NCBI GenBank assembly: GCA_017654935.2
Contig: CM065684.1
Location: 60,114,286 to 60,178,285, forward strand
Reading direction: 5' to 3'
Length of the DNA: 64,000 nucleotides
Source of the DNA: Phymorhynchus buccinoides
Lineage: Eukaryota; Mollusca; Gastropoda; Neogastropoda; Raphitomidae
The position numbers and the translations under genes were made by a program. This document shows, piece by piece, positions 34,561 to 48,267 of the stretch. Position 1 is the first letter of the stretch, and every line of letters begins with the position of its first letter. The notes under the pieces are model-generated. The model was not told the DNA's origin. It did not search any database and saw nothing but the letters and a program-made list of their open reading frames with translations.

Positions 34561-35176
34561 TCATTACCAATATTCTTATTCTTTATCACTTAAAGGGGGA
34601 TGTTTTCAGCTAAAGTCTCCGTTGAACAGCACACAGAACATCCATGGTTCATTGACTACCTATACCAGTCAGAAATGACTGATAATCGTGTTCAAGGATT
34701 GATTGAACTTGCCCTAACAAACAGTACTTGCAGTGATGTGTCGTGAGTGGTAAAAGCCGCCTCGCACTATCCAACCTTTTAGTCGGAAGAAAAGTCAGTT
34801 ATGAACTTCATTCAACTAGTTGTGTCCGTGTGCCGTCTTCACACTATCAGCAAGCATTGGCTGTATTCCCACAACTGCCTGAGTGAGCTGGAAGTAAATG
34901 GTGCAGTCGCCAATTCCTTCCGACCGGTTGGAAGGGTTTCATCCGACCAAAATTTGCATTTGTGATTTCTACTCACTCTGTCTAAAGAAGGGAAAACTGG
35001 AGAAAGGTCAAAACCATTTTCATCCAGATGGGTTGGATAGTCTGATGCAGATTGAATAGTTTGGGGACAGGTGAAGGGGGAGTGGGGGGGGGGGGGTGTA
35101 CACTAGCGTACATTTCTCAGATCTGTCATCTGTGGCTGCCTGTTGTGATTCTTGTGTGCATATTTATGTTTGTATC
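34561..35176. other. Intergenic, no gene seen
   Basis: No element or coding signature recognised; a G-run near 35085-35096. Confidence 0.45.
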
Positions 35177-35647
35177 TTGACTCACTCGGGACTGGCCGAA
35201 TTATTTCCCCTTGTTCTGTTGAACATTCTGGGCATTTGACTAGGTTCGTAAAATAATCACCAAAACCAAGTTATGAAGAGTTAGGCATCAATATTTTCCA
35301 AAAAGATTAGCAACACCATGCACTAAACGATCGCAAAATATAAGATTCCTTACCTTCGTCGTTTGTCTCCTATTGACGAAAACAGCTAACACAAGAAGGA
35401 AAATTTCACATTCCGATCTTTGACCCCCCTCTACAACCAAAGCTGAATGCAAAGTCTGCAATGATTGGTTGATTTCAAGAGAGGCAAGGTCAAAGCAAGC
35501 TGAAAATAGGTTATGACTTCGCACTGGAAAGCTGGTTACATGCCAGAAATCAAAACCTCTTGAAAACTCTTATGATCTGGGCCATTCGCCCTAAACGGTT
35601 GTGCGAGCCATGAGCCGGAGCCGGCTCATTCGCCCCGAGTGAGTTAA
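35177..35647. mobile_element. TTAA MITE family B, copy 1
   Basis: Left end TTGACTCACTCGGG (TTAA mutated to TTGA); right end CGCCCCGAGTGAGTTAA. Inverted second copy at 50364-50838 with shared AAACGATCGCAAAATATA and CATTCCGATCTTTGACCCC. Contains GAGCCGGAGCCGGCTCAT palindromes near its right end. Confidence 0.85.
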
Positions 35648-36564
35648 CTATTTCTATTTGAATGTTTTTCAAAACTTGTGGGTATTGACCGAAAGAAGCC
35701 AACCATATATATGATTATTATTTGATAGTGTACCTCTTTGAACCTCTGCTTTCTTTTGCCCTTTCCTGCTTTCTCTCTGCTAGTTTTCTCTCTTGTTTGT
35801 TTTTAATTTAAGATCTGTTGTCAGATTGCCTCATTCGTACCTCCCTGTTGATGAGTGTTGTATTGTGGGCTATGTCCACATTTCTCGCCCATAAGGTAAG
35901 TAATTAAATTGATATTGACGAGATTATAAACAAAAAAAATAAAATAAGCAAATTTAAAACCAAAAGTGCAAGAGAGGGTGCTGGTTCCATCAATACGTTA
36001 TCTTTCACATGGGTGAAAATTTGGTTTTTGTACAGTGGAACCTCCTTTATAAGACCCCCCCCCCCCCCCCCCCCCCCTCCCACTTAAGACCTACTTTGTA
36101 AGTATTAAAATTGCCTCCCTTATGCAACTCGCTCCCACTTGAGACCTTATTTTGGATGATTTTCAAAGGTCTTAAAAGGGAAGTTTCACTACTGTAGTGT
36201 GAATCATGTCCTCATATTTCTCTGCATTTCTTGAAACCTGTTGAGTGTTGATTGAACCAAGCCCTCCATATCTGATCGGGTACTGTCCTCTCTCTTTGTT
36301 GCGCTGTTTTCTCCATGCTACTTGACCTGATTTGAATGTGTGTATTGGTATATCAGATCTGCCCTTAAGCTGGCTCAACTTTGTAAACCTGTTGTTGCGC
36401 GATTTGTCCCTCTATTTATTTAATGCTTCGTGAAACTTGTTGGCGCTGACTGAAGCAAGCCATCCATATCTCGTGTTCTGTCCCAAGTGCGTTCTTTGGG
36501 TTTTATTGTTCCTGATTTGTATTTTCTCTTATAATGATCTTGGAGCTATATGGAGATGAAGATT
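35648..36564. other. Intergenic, with a pogo-like MITE at 36033-36194
   Basis: 36033-36194 has ends CAGTGGAACCTCCTTTAT and AAGGGAAGTTTCACTACTG, TA on both sides and a poly-C run of about 26 inside. The rest is unremarkable. Confidence 0.6.
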
Positions 36565-36810
36565 GTAACCCTTTCACCGCCAAAGTCGCATTTTAGCACC
36601 ACAGTGATTTAACACCAATGCCACTAAAAGGCATCAAATTGGGGTCTATATTATCCAAAGACCCTATTGTTTTAGTCTTGGGAAGTAAGGGTAGACCTTA
36701 GTTTATATGTCACAGAAGAACCCCCAACACTGCAGATGGTTTTTATTCTCTACCCAGGTACATTTAATGGAATTGTTTTGCTGAAATATGGCTGGCGGTG
36801 AAAGGGTTAA
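36565..36810 (+). mobile_element. TTAA MITE family A, copy 5
   Basis: Starts GTAACCCTTTCACCGCCAAA and ends GGCTGGCGGTGAAAGGGTTAA. Confidence 0.88.
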
Positions 36811-38225
36811 AAGTGAATGTTGTGTAGAATGTTTGGGAAGCTTTGCAATTATCTAAACGATGATGGAAATTTTTAAAAAAGTTGTAGTGTTAAAAAGTAG
36901 TGTGTGGAAAGTTGTTGTTGTTATCACATCATGTTATGTTTCTTTCCCTGTGAGCACAACAATTCAGGAAAGAATACACGTGTTTTAGTTTGAGTTCAAC
37001 AGTGATATTTGTTTCTGTAATTGAGATGCTTTGAAGGTTTTTGTTTCCTCAGTTTTTATGGAGGCATTTTGATTTTTGTTTTTCCTTTGTAAAAATGGTG
37101 AGTTGATGTCAGTTTTGTTTGAAAGTGTATTTATTTTATCAATACTATTTTCTTCTGATGTGATAAAAAAATCTTTAATGTTTTATAAAATAAGAAATCT
37201 TGATTGTATTAAAAAAACCATTTTAATTAACAATTGCTACTCATATCTGTTGATTGTATAAATAGTTTTAAGAATTGCTACTCAGTTTATGAAATAGATT
37301 TTTTTTTCACATAAACATTAAACCATTTTTTTAAAAACATTAATCTTTCATTGCCTGTCACTTTTGACTTTACATACTGAAAGATTTGTATTTTAAACAT
37401 CACAGACCTAATATGTGTAGAGAGAAAGATCTTAACTAGTCATATTGTTTCAGATTCTTTAATAACAGACTGCTTTTTTACATATCTGTATATTTCAAAA
37501 TCATCCGTTATTTCCTGGTATTGCAGTACCTCCAGGATCACCCCACCATCTGTATATCTACCAATGTCCCACATGTGTCTGTTTCAGGCCGGAGCTAGGA
37601 CATTAATCAGACTTTTCCAGGGTTTATTTCCAGATTCAATCACTCCTGGAATTTTAAAAAACACGCGATAAAATTAATGTGCCATAATCTTTCTTTAAAT
37701 CACGTGTGTATCTTTAATGGTGAAGAAAAACATCACTTTTTGTACCTCTATTATTTTCTAGACATAGCACACATGCACACGCTGTCACACACACTTTAAG
37801 AACTGCTTTTTTTTTTTTTCGCTTTTTTTTTAAATCTTTATTGGGGATTCATTGAGTAACTGTTTCTTTAGGGAAACAAATTAGACACGGGAAAATGGTA
37901 AAGAAATTTAAAAAAAAAATATTGTTACAAACTTTAAAGAAAACAATTGCTTCCAATCTTTTAAAAAGAAAAGAAACAAGAGAATCGGACATGGAAGAGT
38001 AGACAAGTAAAAGATTCCATCGACATTGTTTCCACTTCTAGATCTGACGACCAGAAGCAGTTATACTTTATCACCATAGCTGAGTTCAATGGAACAGACG
38101 TTCAGTGGATCACAAAAAATATTGGTTAACACACAAAGATCTGTTTGAACGGACGGAACCCCTCTTTATTATTACTACTTTAAAAAGATTGTTTTACACA
38201 CATATTTTCTTTTAGCACAGCATCA
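36811..38225. other. AT-rich intergenic sequence
   Basis: No gene seen. 37500-37615 is the repeat also at 12225-12350 (ACCTCCAGGATCACC, GTGTCTGTTTCAGGCC). Confidence 0.5.
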
Positions 38226-38388
38226 GCAGTAGTATTCTACTCAATTTGGACATCTACTATTCAAAATTGAAAATAATGCTCCAACTACTCATTTTCAGTG
38301 AACATTATTTGATGGTTTAATGAAGAGGACTACTCATTTCAGCTACCCAGACTACTCGAGGTGTAAGGGGTAAACAGGTCTGCAGCAT
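38226..38388. mobile_element. CAGACCTGTTTA-type MITE, copy 3
   Basis: Left end lost; AGTAGTATTCTACTCAATTT through TAAACAGGTCTGC. Confidence 0.8.
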
Positions 38389-39472
38389 GAAGATGGTTAA
38401 CACACAAACAAAACCTTGGCCCGATTGTTATTTATTGTACTACAGTTCGCATCGATAGCACTAAATGAAGCTGGAGCCACCAAATATTACCTTACAAACT
38501 TTGCAAAAGCCATCACAACGCTCAAATGTTCATCTACTGTGCCGTGTGCTAGTCAGGAAGCTGGAAGTTGGAAAGTATGAACTGCGCATGCTGTTCTCGA
38601 GTCCTGCACAAAGTGTGTCATCTGCAGCACTACTGCTCGTTCAGTTGCAAGAACTTCAGTTTCACATTTTTTTTACTGTGATTTTGTCGAAAATGCTTAG
38701 CACAAATAATGGTCAACACACACACAAAAATCTTTGTCCCCTGAATTCCGTGTTAAGAGTACTCCACAATCATTGAAAAAAATATGATACAAGAAATCGT
38801 CAACTATAAAATCAGTATGCAGATTATTGTGGGCAAGTATGAAAAAATATCATTATGTAAACATAATTTATATCATATAAACATTATAATAATTTTTTAA
38901 AAAGCAAACCACCACATTAACCGGAGCGCGATATTTTGAGGGCCCGGGCCCTCTTTATCAATCAATGGACTGATGGTCATGACGTCAAATTACTATCAGG
39001 TCATTGCTTTAATCACCTCATTGGGTAACTCAAATAAATAATGTTATATTATAATAAATGTTATATTATAATTTATATACTTGTAAATTGTAAGAATATG
39101 AAATGCTAGAAAAATGCCACAGAAGGTAAAAGAAAAGAAGAAATGATCAAATGCCACAGAAGGTAGGAGAAATGATAAAATGCCACAGAAGGTAGGAGAA
39201 ATGATAAAATGCCACTGAAGTGCTTATTATGTCATCCAGATATATTCAGACATTAAATAAATAAATAAAGTCAATCAATAGATGACTAGTTTCATTAAAT
39301 AGCATATGATTTGTAAAGTGCAAAATTCATTTCAATAAAAGTTGCATGAAATTCTCTCAATAAGACATTCAGTTCAAACAATGGAAATTTGAAATGTGGA
39401 AAGAGTATACCAAAAAATGTCAAATGTCTGTAGCCTGCACTGTGGTTCTTTAAGAAAATGTAGGAACATTAT
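38389..39472. other. Intergenic, no gene recognised
   Basis: A 103-codon forward frame (38465-38776) has no recognisable domain and no supported start context. A triplicate of ATGCCACAGAAGGTA(G/A) lies at about 39112-39215. Confidence 0.4.
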
Positions 39473-40107
39473 TTAACTCATTCTACTCCATCCGTGCAGC
39501 CGCATTTATCTTCCCTGGCCCAGCTGTGCGGAGAGCTCTGAGCATAACTATAAAAATGTTTAGAAAAATTGCTATAACTTTGAAACGATACTGTATTGCT
39601 TTAAAATTTTAAAGTGTTATTGTCAAATGCGTGTTTTAAAAGTTCACAAACTTTCAGGAATGTAGCTCTAAAAATAACTATTTTACACACACAAAAACAG
39701 TAATATAGAAGCTATTTGTTCTTTATGAAATAATCGAAAGTAGAGCTTTCTACTTCACCTACATTTGCTAAAAACACGATACACTCGCTGTTTTTGTCAT
39801 TATAATAGTCTTAAATCAATCCAAACACAATTTTACTTGCTCAGACATATTATGCATCAACCCATCATCGAAAACAAATCAGTAAAAATATGAAAAATCT
39901 GCTCCAAAATCGATAAAATCTAAGCATGACCGGAAAGGAAGCATCTGTAAACAGGCTAAAGCTACCAAAGTGAACAATTTGAGGATGAGAACCAAGCTAG
40001 ACGCTTCAGTTTGAAGATGGGTTTGTATTAAGAGTTAACTCGTAAACGGGCAGATATGGTTGGCATGAGTTTACGAGTATACTCGTAAATGGGGTAGAAT
40101 GAGTTAA
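39473..40107. mobile_element. TTAA MITE family C
   Basis: Bounded by TTAA (39473-39476 and 40104-40107) with inverted termini CTCATTCTACTCC and GGGGTAGAATGAG; 635 bp, non-coding. Sub-terminal ACTCGTAAA(C/T)GGG repeats near 40035 and 40080. Confidence 0.8.
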
Positions 40108-40269
40108 AGAAGTAATATTCTCTGAAATACTGTACAAGGCACCCGGGTCCATCTGCCTATTTTTAGAACTCATCACCAGTATATACCAATCCAAAGTTTG
40201 TATCCCTTCGTTTGTTTGCTGTTACCACTTGTAAGGTCTTCCCCTGTCCCTAACAACAATCATTGGAAA

Positions 40270-41500
40270 GGAACATGGCCTGGGTGAAAGGAAATAACTT
40301 GAAACACATAGCTCTCTGGGTAAAACTAAAGGCAGTCAGAATGTGGGGGATTGGTGTGCTGTGTCTGTGACTTGCCTAGATGTGAAGGGAAATAACTTGA
40401 AACACATAGCTCTCTGGGTAAAACTAAAGGCAGTCAGAATGTGGGGAAATAACTTGGTGTGCTGTGTCTGTGACTTGCCTAGATGTGAAGGGAAATAACT
40501 TGAAACACATAGCTCTCTGGGTAAAACTAAAGGCAGTCAGAATGTGGGGGATTGGTGTGCTGTGTCTGTGACTTGCCTAGATGTGAAGGGAAATAACTTG
40601 AAACAAATAGCTCTGGGTAAAACTAACTAAAATGTGAAGGAAATTACTTGAAACACATAGCTGCTCGGAATCAAGGGGGGTAAACTAAAAGCAGTCAGAA
40701 TGTGGGGGATTGGTGTGCTGTGTCTGTGACTTGTCAACTAAAGGCAGTCTCTGGGTAAAGCTAAAGGCAGTCAGAATGTGGGGGATTGGTGTGCTGTGTC
40801 TGTGACTTGCCTAGATGTGAAGGGAGATAACAAACACATAGCTCTCTGGGTAAAACTAAAGGAATGTGGGGGGTGTGCTGTGTCTGTGACTTGCCTAGTG
40901 TGAAGTGAGATCTTGAAACAAATAGCTCTTGCCTAAAGATGTGAAGGGAAATAACTTGAAACAAATAGCTCTCTGGGTAAAACTAAAGGCAGTCAGAATG
41001 TGGGGGATTGGTGTGCTGTGTCTGTGACTTGCCTAGATGTGAAGGGAAATAACTTGAAACAAATAGCTCTCTGGGTAAAACTAAAGGCAGTCAGAATGTG
41101 GGGGATTGGTGTGCTGTGTCTGTGACTTGCCTAGATGTGAAGGGAAATAACTTGAAACACATAGCTCTCTGGGTAAAACTAAAGGCAGTCAGAATGTGGG
41201 GGATTGGTGTGCTGTGTCTGTGACTTGCCTAGATGTGAAGGGAGATAACTTGAAACACATAGCTCTCTGGGTAAAACTAAAGGCAGTCAGAATGTGGGGG
41301 ATTGGTGTGCTGTGTCTGTGACTTGCCTAGATGTGAAGGGAGATAACTTGAAACAGCATAGCTCTCTGGGTAAAGGAGATAACTAAAAAGGCAGTCAGAA
41401 TGTGGGGGATTGGTGTGCTGTGTGAAAGGAAATAACTTGAAACAAATAGCTCTCTGGGTAAAACTAAAGGCAGTCAGAATGTGGGGAATTGGTGTGCTGC
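40270..41500. repeat. ~97-bp minisatellite, about 12 units
   Basis: Unit contains GGGAAATAACTTGAAACACA, TAGCTCTCTGGGTAAAACTA, AAGGCAGTCAGAATGTGGG and TGTGCTGTGTCTGTGACTTG. Several units are truncated or shuffled (40600-40960). Confidence 0.93.
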
Positions 41501-43575
41501 GGTAACATTACATCCTCGTTACTGACCTACTTTAATGATTTGTAGTAAGACACAATCAGTTTGATATTTCTACATAAACATCTTCAGTTTGTGTATGAAT
41601 AATTAATTGTACATACATGGCTTATTTATAACTTATTTGTCCTTTTTGCTGCTTGTTCTATTTAAAGAAAAACGGCACAAGTTTTCGTTAAATCACTGCT
41701 ACGTACTGAGCGTTTCCTGTTTTTGTTACTGTTGCAATGTTTAAGTGTTACGAATGAGTTTGTTCTTTCTACACGTCTCTTTTTATGCAGTTTGGAAGGG
41801 TACCTCAATGTGATACAGGTCGTTTTCTACTCCCTACCTTTTTCTCCTCCCTCTTCTATGTGGATGTGTTGAGTGGTTTTTAAGTGTTGAATATTGTTAC
41901 CAACTATGTCATGAAAATCTTCTTGTAAATCTCTCCTCTTTGTTTTCTGCAAGTTGTTTTTTTCCGTGAGATGCTGCTCGTTGAGAATATGTAGATAAAT
42001 ATCTTGATTAATATTGTACGTGATGGTTTGGTTTTTCTGCCTGTTCAATGCAAGGCTGTTTTGTTACGTTTATTTTTATATATTTGTTTTTTTAACTGCA
42101 TTGCTTTCCTTCGTGTGTAGACTTGGACATTGAAAGACTTATTCAAGAGCCCCTTTAAATTTGCATAGACACGTGCGCGAGATGAGAGCCATATCAGAGC
42201 CGCTTCTTAAGTTGTATGGTAATTACTTTGGACAATCGCACCAAATATGATAGCAGAGGAAACCAGACAACCTGTGCCATCTACGTATGAATAGCATGTG
42301 CAATACCATTTCGTAACCAGATTTCGGGGAGGGAGGAGGGTTGGTGGTGTAATAATAATAGTTGTTTTATTCAAAAATGTAATCTGGATGTAATTCTGGA
42401 TTTTCTCTTTTTTAAGTTGACTGGGCAAAAATTTCAAAGAAGAAAATCTGGAGGGTGTTTCACGAGAGCGGGTGTTCAGAACACTTTGCGCATTTCGGCA
42501 AAACAAGTCTAAGAAGCGCCATTGTTTGCCCATTGTATCGCGAGCGTTAGCGCTCAAACTCGATGTAGTGATTAGAGAACAGGGGGCCGAAACAAGGGCT
42601 AATGCTCAAATTGGCAAAAAACTCGTTTGCCGATAGCTTGTGTGACGTTTGCCAAACACCAAGCAAGTGGCAAACTATCCGGAACTAGTAGGGGGTGAAT
42701 GCTGTTGATTGGTCCATTAAAATTTGGTTAAAATAATATTAAAAAAATTACCAATCAGACAAGAGCTTGTAATGTTCTTCCACAAACGTTTTCTCAAGTG
42801 TTTCTTAGACCCCTTTTGGCGTAACAGTTATGCGCGCGGCGACCGTCGTCAGTCCCAACAAGGAGCAGATTTTTTGTTCAATATTGATAGTTCTTTTATT
42901 TAGACTTGTGCGCTTAAAAAAGAAAGTTGAAACTGTTTCAACTCGGCACTGATTTGGGTTTTAGAAATGAGTAGCATACTTTTTTTAACGTGAATTACAC
43001 TTTCTAAACTACTTGCAGGGGTGCAAGCACAAATGTAAAGGTGCGTTCTTGTCAAATTAAAACGTCGGTTGCTTCCAAGTAAACCATTATTAATAGTACG
43101 AATCAAAGCCTGAAAACAAATGTTGTAATTTTTGTAATCACTTCTTCCTTCATAAAAATGTATCTTTTTGTAATCAGAACAAATCGGAGCAGAGTGAAAA
43201 ATATTGATGTGAAAAGTCTGAGAGTAACACTTGGTGAATTCATGTTGTGGTAAAGATGTCTTGTTAAGTATTGTCAAGCATGTAGAATGTGTGTTTGGAG
43301 TATTTTAGCGGTGCTTTTTTGTGTTACATTACCTCGCTAGCTTAAAACACACCTCTTAACAGAGCAACTTATCATATAGGACGATGCAATAATGAGAATA
43401 ATAACGTTTTGTCTTTAGATGTGGTTTTTGTACATATGTTTGGAAGAACTATGATGAATTTTATCTATTATATCACCGACATGAGCCATCCATTATTACT
43501 ATTGTGAACTCGTTTTTTTCTTTCCATCTCGGGAAATTAAAGATTTTCTTTCCGTAACTTGTCATGTTAATTGTG
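41501..43575. other. Intergenic, no gene recognised
   Basis: 42750-42840 shares a repeat with 21150-21240. Reverse frames at 42207-42557 and 42900-43277 (116 and 125 codons) carry no motif I know. Confidence 0.45.
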
Positions 43576-46500
43576 TGGAAGTATCATCCAATCTCTCTCT
43601 CTCCCTTTCTCTGAAACATTCACTCTCAACCTTTCGATAAGGATCTATGGCCTAATCATTAAAACATTGTCAAGTGTCTCTCTCTCTTTCCATGTCTCTC
43701 CCTTTCTCAGAAACACACTTCCTATCTCCTTTTCCATGTCTCCCCCTTTCTCTGAAACACACCATCTCCCGATCTCCCTTTCCATGTCTCTCCCTTTCTC
43801 CCTTTCCATGTCTCTCCCTTTCTCTGAAACACGCCATCTCCCTTTCCATGATGTATCTCCCTTTCTCTGAAACACACCATCTCCCTTTCTCTGAAACACA
43901 CCATCTCCCTTTCCATGTCTCTCCCTTTCTCCCTTTCCATGATGTCTCTCCCTTTCTCTGAAACACACCATCTCCCTATCTCCCTTTCCATGATGTCTCT
44001 CCCTTTCTCCCTTTCCATGATGTCTCTCCCTTTCTCTGAAACACACCATCTCCCTATCTCCCTTTCCATGATGTCTCTCCCTTTCTCTGAAACACACCAT
44101 CTCCCTATCTCCCTTTCCATGATGTCTCTCCCTTTCTCTGAAACACACCATCTCCCTATCTCCCTTTCCATGATGTCTCTCCCTTTCTCTGAAACACTCC
44201 ATCTCCCTATCTCCCTTTCCATGATGTCTCTCCCTTTCTCTGAAACACACCATCTCCCTATCTCCCTTTCCATGTCTCTCCCTTTCTCTGAAACACGCCA
44301 TCTCCCTTTCCATGTCTCTCCCTTTCTCTGAAACACACACCATCTCCCTATCTCCCTTTCCATGATGTCTCCCTCTTTCTCTGAAACACTCACCATCTCC
44401 CTATCTCCCTTTCCATGATGTCTCCCCCTTTCTCTGAAACACACCATCTCCCTATCTCCCTTTCCATGATGTCTCCCCCTTTCTCTGAAACACACACCAT
44501 CTCCCTATCTCCCTTTCCATGATGTCTCCCTCTTTCTCTGAAACACACACCATCTCCCTATCTCCCTTTCCATGATGTCTCCCTCTTTCTCTGAAACACA
44601 CACCATCTCCCTATCTCCCTTTCCATGATGTCTCCCTCTTTCTCTGAAACACTCACCATCTCCCTATCTCCCTTTCCATGATGTCTCCCTCTTTCTCTGA
44701 AACACACACCATCTCCCTATCTCCCTTTCCATGATGTCTCCCTCTTTCTCTGAAACACACACCATCTCCCTATCTCCCTTTCCATGATGTCTCCCTCTTT
44801 CTCTGAAACACTCACCATCTCCCTATCTCCCTTTCCATGATGTCTCTCCCTTTCTCTGAAGCACACCATCTCCCTATCTCCCTTTCCATGATGTCTCCCT
44901 CTTTCTCTGAAACACACACCATCTCCCTATCTCCCTTTCCATGATGTCTCCCTCTTTCTCTGAAACACTCACCATCTCCCTATCTCCCTTTCCATGATGT
45001 CTCCCTCTTTCTCTGAAACACTCACCATCTCCCTATCTCCCTTTCCATGATGTCTCCCTCTTTCTCTGAAACACACCATCTCCCTATCTCCCTTTCCATG
45101 ATGTCTCCCTCTTTCTCTGAAACACACACCATCTCCCTATCTCCCTTTCTCTGAAGCACACCATCTCCCTACCTCCCTTTCCATGATGTCTCCCTTTCTC
45201 TGAAACACTCACCATCTCCCTATCTCCCTTTCCATGATGTCTCCCTTTCTCTGAAACACTCACCATCTCCCTATCTCCCTTTCCATGATGTCTCCCCCTT
45301 TCTCTGAAACACTCACCATCTCCCTATCTCCCTTTCCATGATGTCTCCCTCTTTCTCTGAAACACACACCATCTCCCTATCTCCCTTTCCATGATGTCTC
45401 CCCCTTTCTCTGAAACACACCATCTCCCTATCTCCCTTTCCATGATGTCTCCCTCTTTCTCTGAAACACACACCATCTCCCTATCTCCCTTTCCATGATG
45501 TCTCCCTCTTTCTCTGAAACACTCACCATCTCCCTATCTCCCTTTCCATGATGTCTCCCTCTTTCTCTGAAACACTCACCATCTCCCTATCTCCCTTTCC
45601 ATGATGTCTCCCTCTTTCTCTGAAACACACACCATCTCCCTATCTCCCTTTCTCTGAAGCACACCATCTCCCTACCTCCCTTTCCATGATGTCTCCCTTT
45701 CTCTGAAACACTCACCATCTCCCTATCTCCCTTTCCATGATGTCTCCCTTTCTCTGAAACACACCATCTCCCTATCTCCCTTTCTCTGAAGCACACCATC
45801 TCCCTATCTCCCTTTCTCTGAAGCACACCATCTCCCTATCTCCCTTTCTCTGAAACACACCATCTCCCCTATCTCCCTTTCTCTGAAGCACACCATCTCC
45901 CTACCTCCCTTTCCATGATGTCTCCCTTTCTCTGAAACACACACCATCTCCCTATCTCCCTTTCCATGATGTCTCCCCCTTTCTCTGAAACACACCATCT
46001 CCCTATCTCCCTTTCTCTGAAGCACACCATCTCCCTATCTCCCTTTCCATGTCTCCCCCTTTCTCTGAAACACACCATCTCCCTATCTCCCTTTCCATGA
46101 TGTCTCTCCCTTTCTCTGAAGCACCATCTCCCTATCTCCCTTTCCATGATGTCTCCCTTTCTCTGAAACACTCACCATCTCCCTATCTCCCTTTCCATGA
46201 TGTCTCTCCCTTTCTCTGAAGCACCATCTCCCTATCTCCCTTTCCATGATGTCTCCCTTTCTCTGAAGCACACCATCTCCCTTTCCATGTCTCTCCCTTT
46301 CTCTGAAACACACACCATCTCCCTATCTCCCTTTCCATGATGTCTCCCCCTTTCTCTGAAACACACACCATCTCCCTATCTCCCTTTCCATGATGTCTCC
46401 CCCTTTCTCTGAAACACACCATCTCCCTATCTCCCTTTCCATGATGTCTCCCTTTCTCTGAAGCACACCATCTCCCTATCTCCCTTTCCATGATGTCTCC

Positions 46501-47215
46501 CCCTTTCTCTGAAGCACACCATCTCCCTATCTCCCTTTCCATGATGTCTCCCCCTTTCTCTGAAACACACCATCTCCCTATCTCCCTTTCCATGATGTCT
46601 CTCCCTTTCTCTGAAGCACCATCTCCCTATCTCCCTTTCCATGATGTCTCCCTTTCTCTGAAACACTCACCATCTCCCTATCTCCCTTTCCATGATGTCT
46701 CTCCCTTTCTCTGAAGCACCATCTCCCTATCTCCCTTTCCATGATGTCTCCCTTTCTCTGAAGCACACCATCTCCCTTTCCATGTCTCTCCCTTTCTCTG
46801 AAACACACACCATCTCCCTATCTCCCTTTCCATGATGTCTCCCCCTTTCTCTGAAACACACACCATCTCCCTATCTCCCTTTCCATGATGTCTCCCCCTT
46901 TCTCTGAAACACACCATCTCCCTATCTCCCTTTCCATGACGTCTCCCTTTCTCTGAAACACACACCATCTCCCTATCTCCCTTTCCATGATGTCTCCCTT
47001 TCTCTGAAGCACACCATCTCCCTATCTCCCTTTCCATGATGTCTCCCTTTCTCTGAAGCACACCATCTCCCTATCTCCCTTTCCATGATGTCTCCCTTTC
47101 TCTGAAGCACACCATCTCCCTATCTCCCTTTCCATGATGTCTCCCTTTCTCTGAAGCACACCATCTCCCTATCTCCCTTTCCATGTCTCCCTCTTTCTCT
47201 GAAGCACACACTATC
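43576..47215. repeat. ~50-bp minisatellite, 3.6 kb, roughly 70 units
   Basis: Unit: TCTCCCTTTCTCTGAAACAC, ACCATCTCCCTATCTCCC, TTTCCATGATG, with variants (GAAGCAC, ACACTC, missing ATG, short 29-30-bp units without the CCATGATG part). Long purine-strand open frames are shadows. Higher-order repeats are visible: 46040-46440 and 46560-46920 are near copies. Confidence 0.97.
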
Positions 47216-47751
47216 TGAGGGGAAAATATTCTTTAACTATAATAAAACTTCCCTCAAACAAAAATGGGAACAAAATGTGTTAAAACAACTACAAACAAAA
47301 CACGAATAAACCCATAACCGTTACATCAGCATGAAAAGGAAACTTGACAAAAATAATGAATAATAACACACATGACTAAATTAGTAAATACAATACTTTT
47401 TTGTACATACACGCACATTAATAGTTTGTTATTCATAAGAAAAACAACTGCAGGTCTAGCTTTCACTTCTATAAACAAACAAAAATAAATAAACTCACAT
47501 GTAGCACCTCTATGTAAATGTCTGAACACACCCACTTGCTTCTGGATTCACAATGATCAAATTGTCCTTGTGGACTAAAATGATAACCAGAAAATAATTT
47601 TATTTATTAATAATAAAAAGTTCACAATTGTTTTAGGAAGTGTACAAAATTGTTCAGTTTCATAACTTTATGGAAGCTTTCGAACTTCTCCAAAAATATT
47701 TTGTCCACTCCAGCAAAACAATTGTAATAATATTAATGTGCCAACGGATTT

Positions 47752-47830
<79 letters not shown>

Positions 47831-48265
47831 TCAGGACATAAAACAGGACATGAGCATGCATCTTTGGACTTCAAGCATTCCATAAATGCTTATAATAATT
47901 ACAAGTTTATTACATAAAACAAACATGAACCATTACCATTCAAAACATTCATGTATATACACACTTCCACTCATTACAATGCAGACAAACTCATTTCAAT
48001 ATGTGGAAATTCAGTCATTTATACAGTCACATCAATTGTGGATTGTCAATAGTCATAGACTATACACGCGCACATATTTGGCAGTTTAAAGACAGTTTAA
48101 AAAGCACTGAAAGATACAAACTTCTGGCAGAATGATACCTTAAGTCACCCCCTCATGGTTACAACCTATCTTAAAGTCTGCTTCTTTCAGCTTTATGAAC
48201 ATAATCCTAGGCTGATCCTAACCCTATCCCTTTCCCTAAAGAATGGTAAAATATTGCATCTCAGT
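47216..48265. other. Intergenic, no gene seen; (CA)n at 47755-47822
   Basis: AT-rich. TTTATT (AATAAA on the - strand) at 47906-47911 and other places could end GALNT transcripts, but nothing ties them to the gene. Confidence 0.45.
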
Positions 48266-48267
48266 GA

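Noticed and set aside
38465..38776. 103-codon forward ORF as a gene
   Set aside because: No domain, no splice-bounded homology, AT-rich intergenic context.
40270..41500. CRISPR-like array
   Set aside because: No repeat/unique-spacer alternation; whole units repeat, and the context is eukaryotic.
43645..44495. Long reverse-strand ORFs rich in G-R-x-x-x-E-R
   Set aside because: Translation of the purine strand of a minisatellite; frames break whenever unit length varies.
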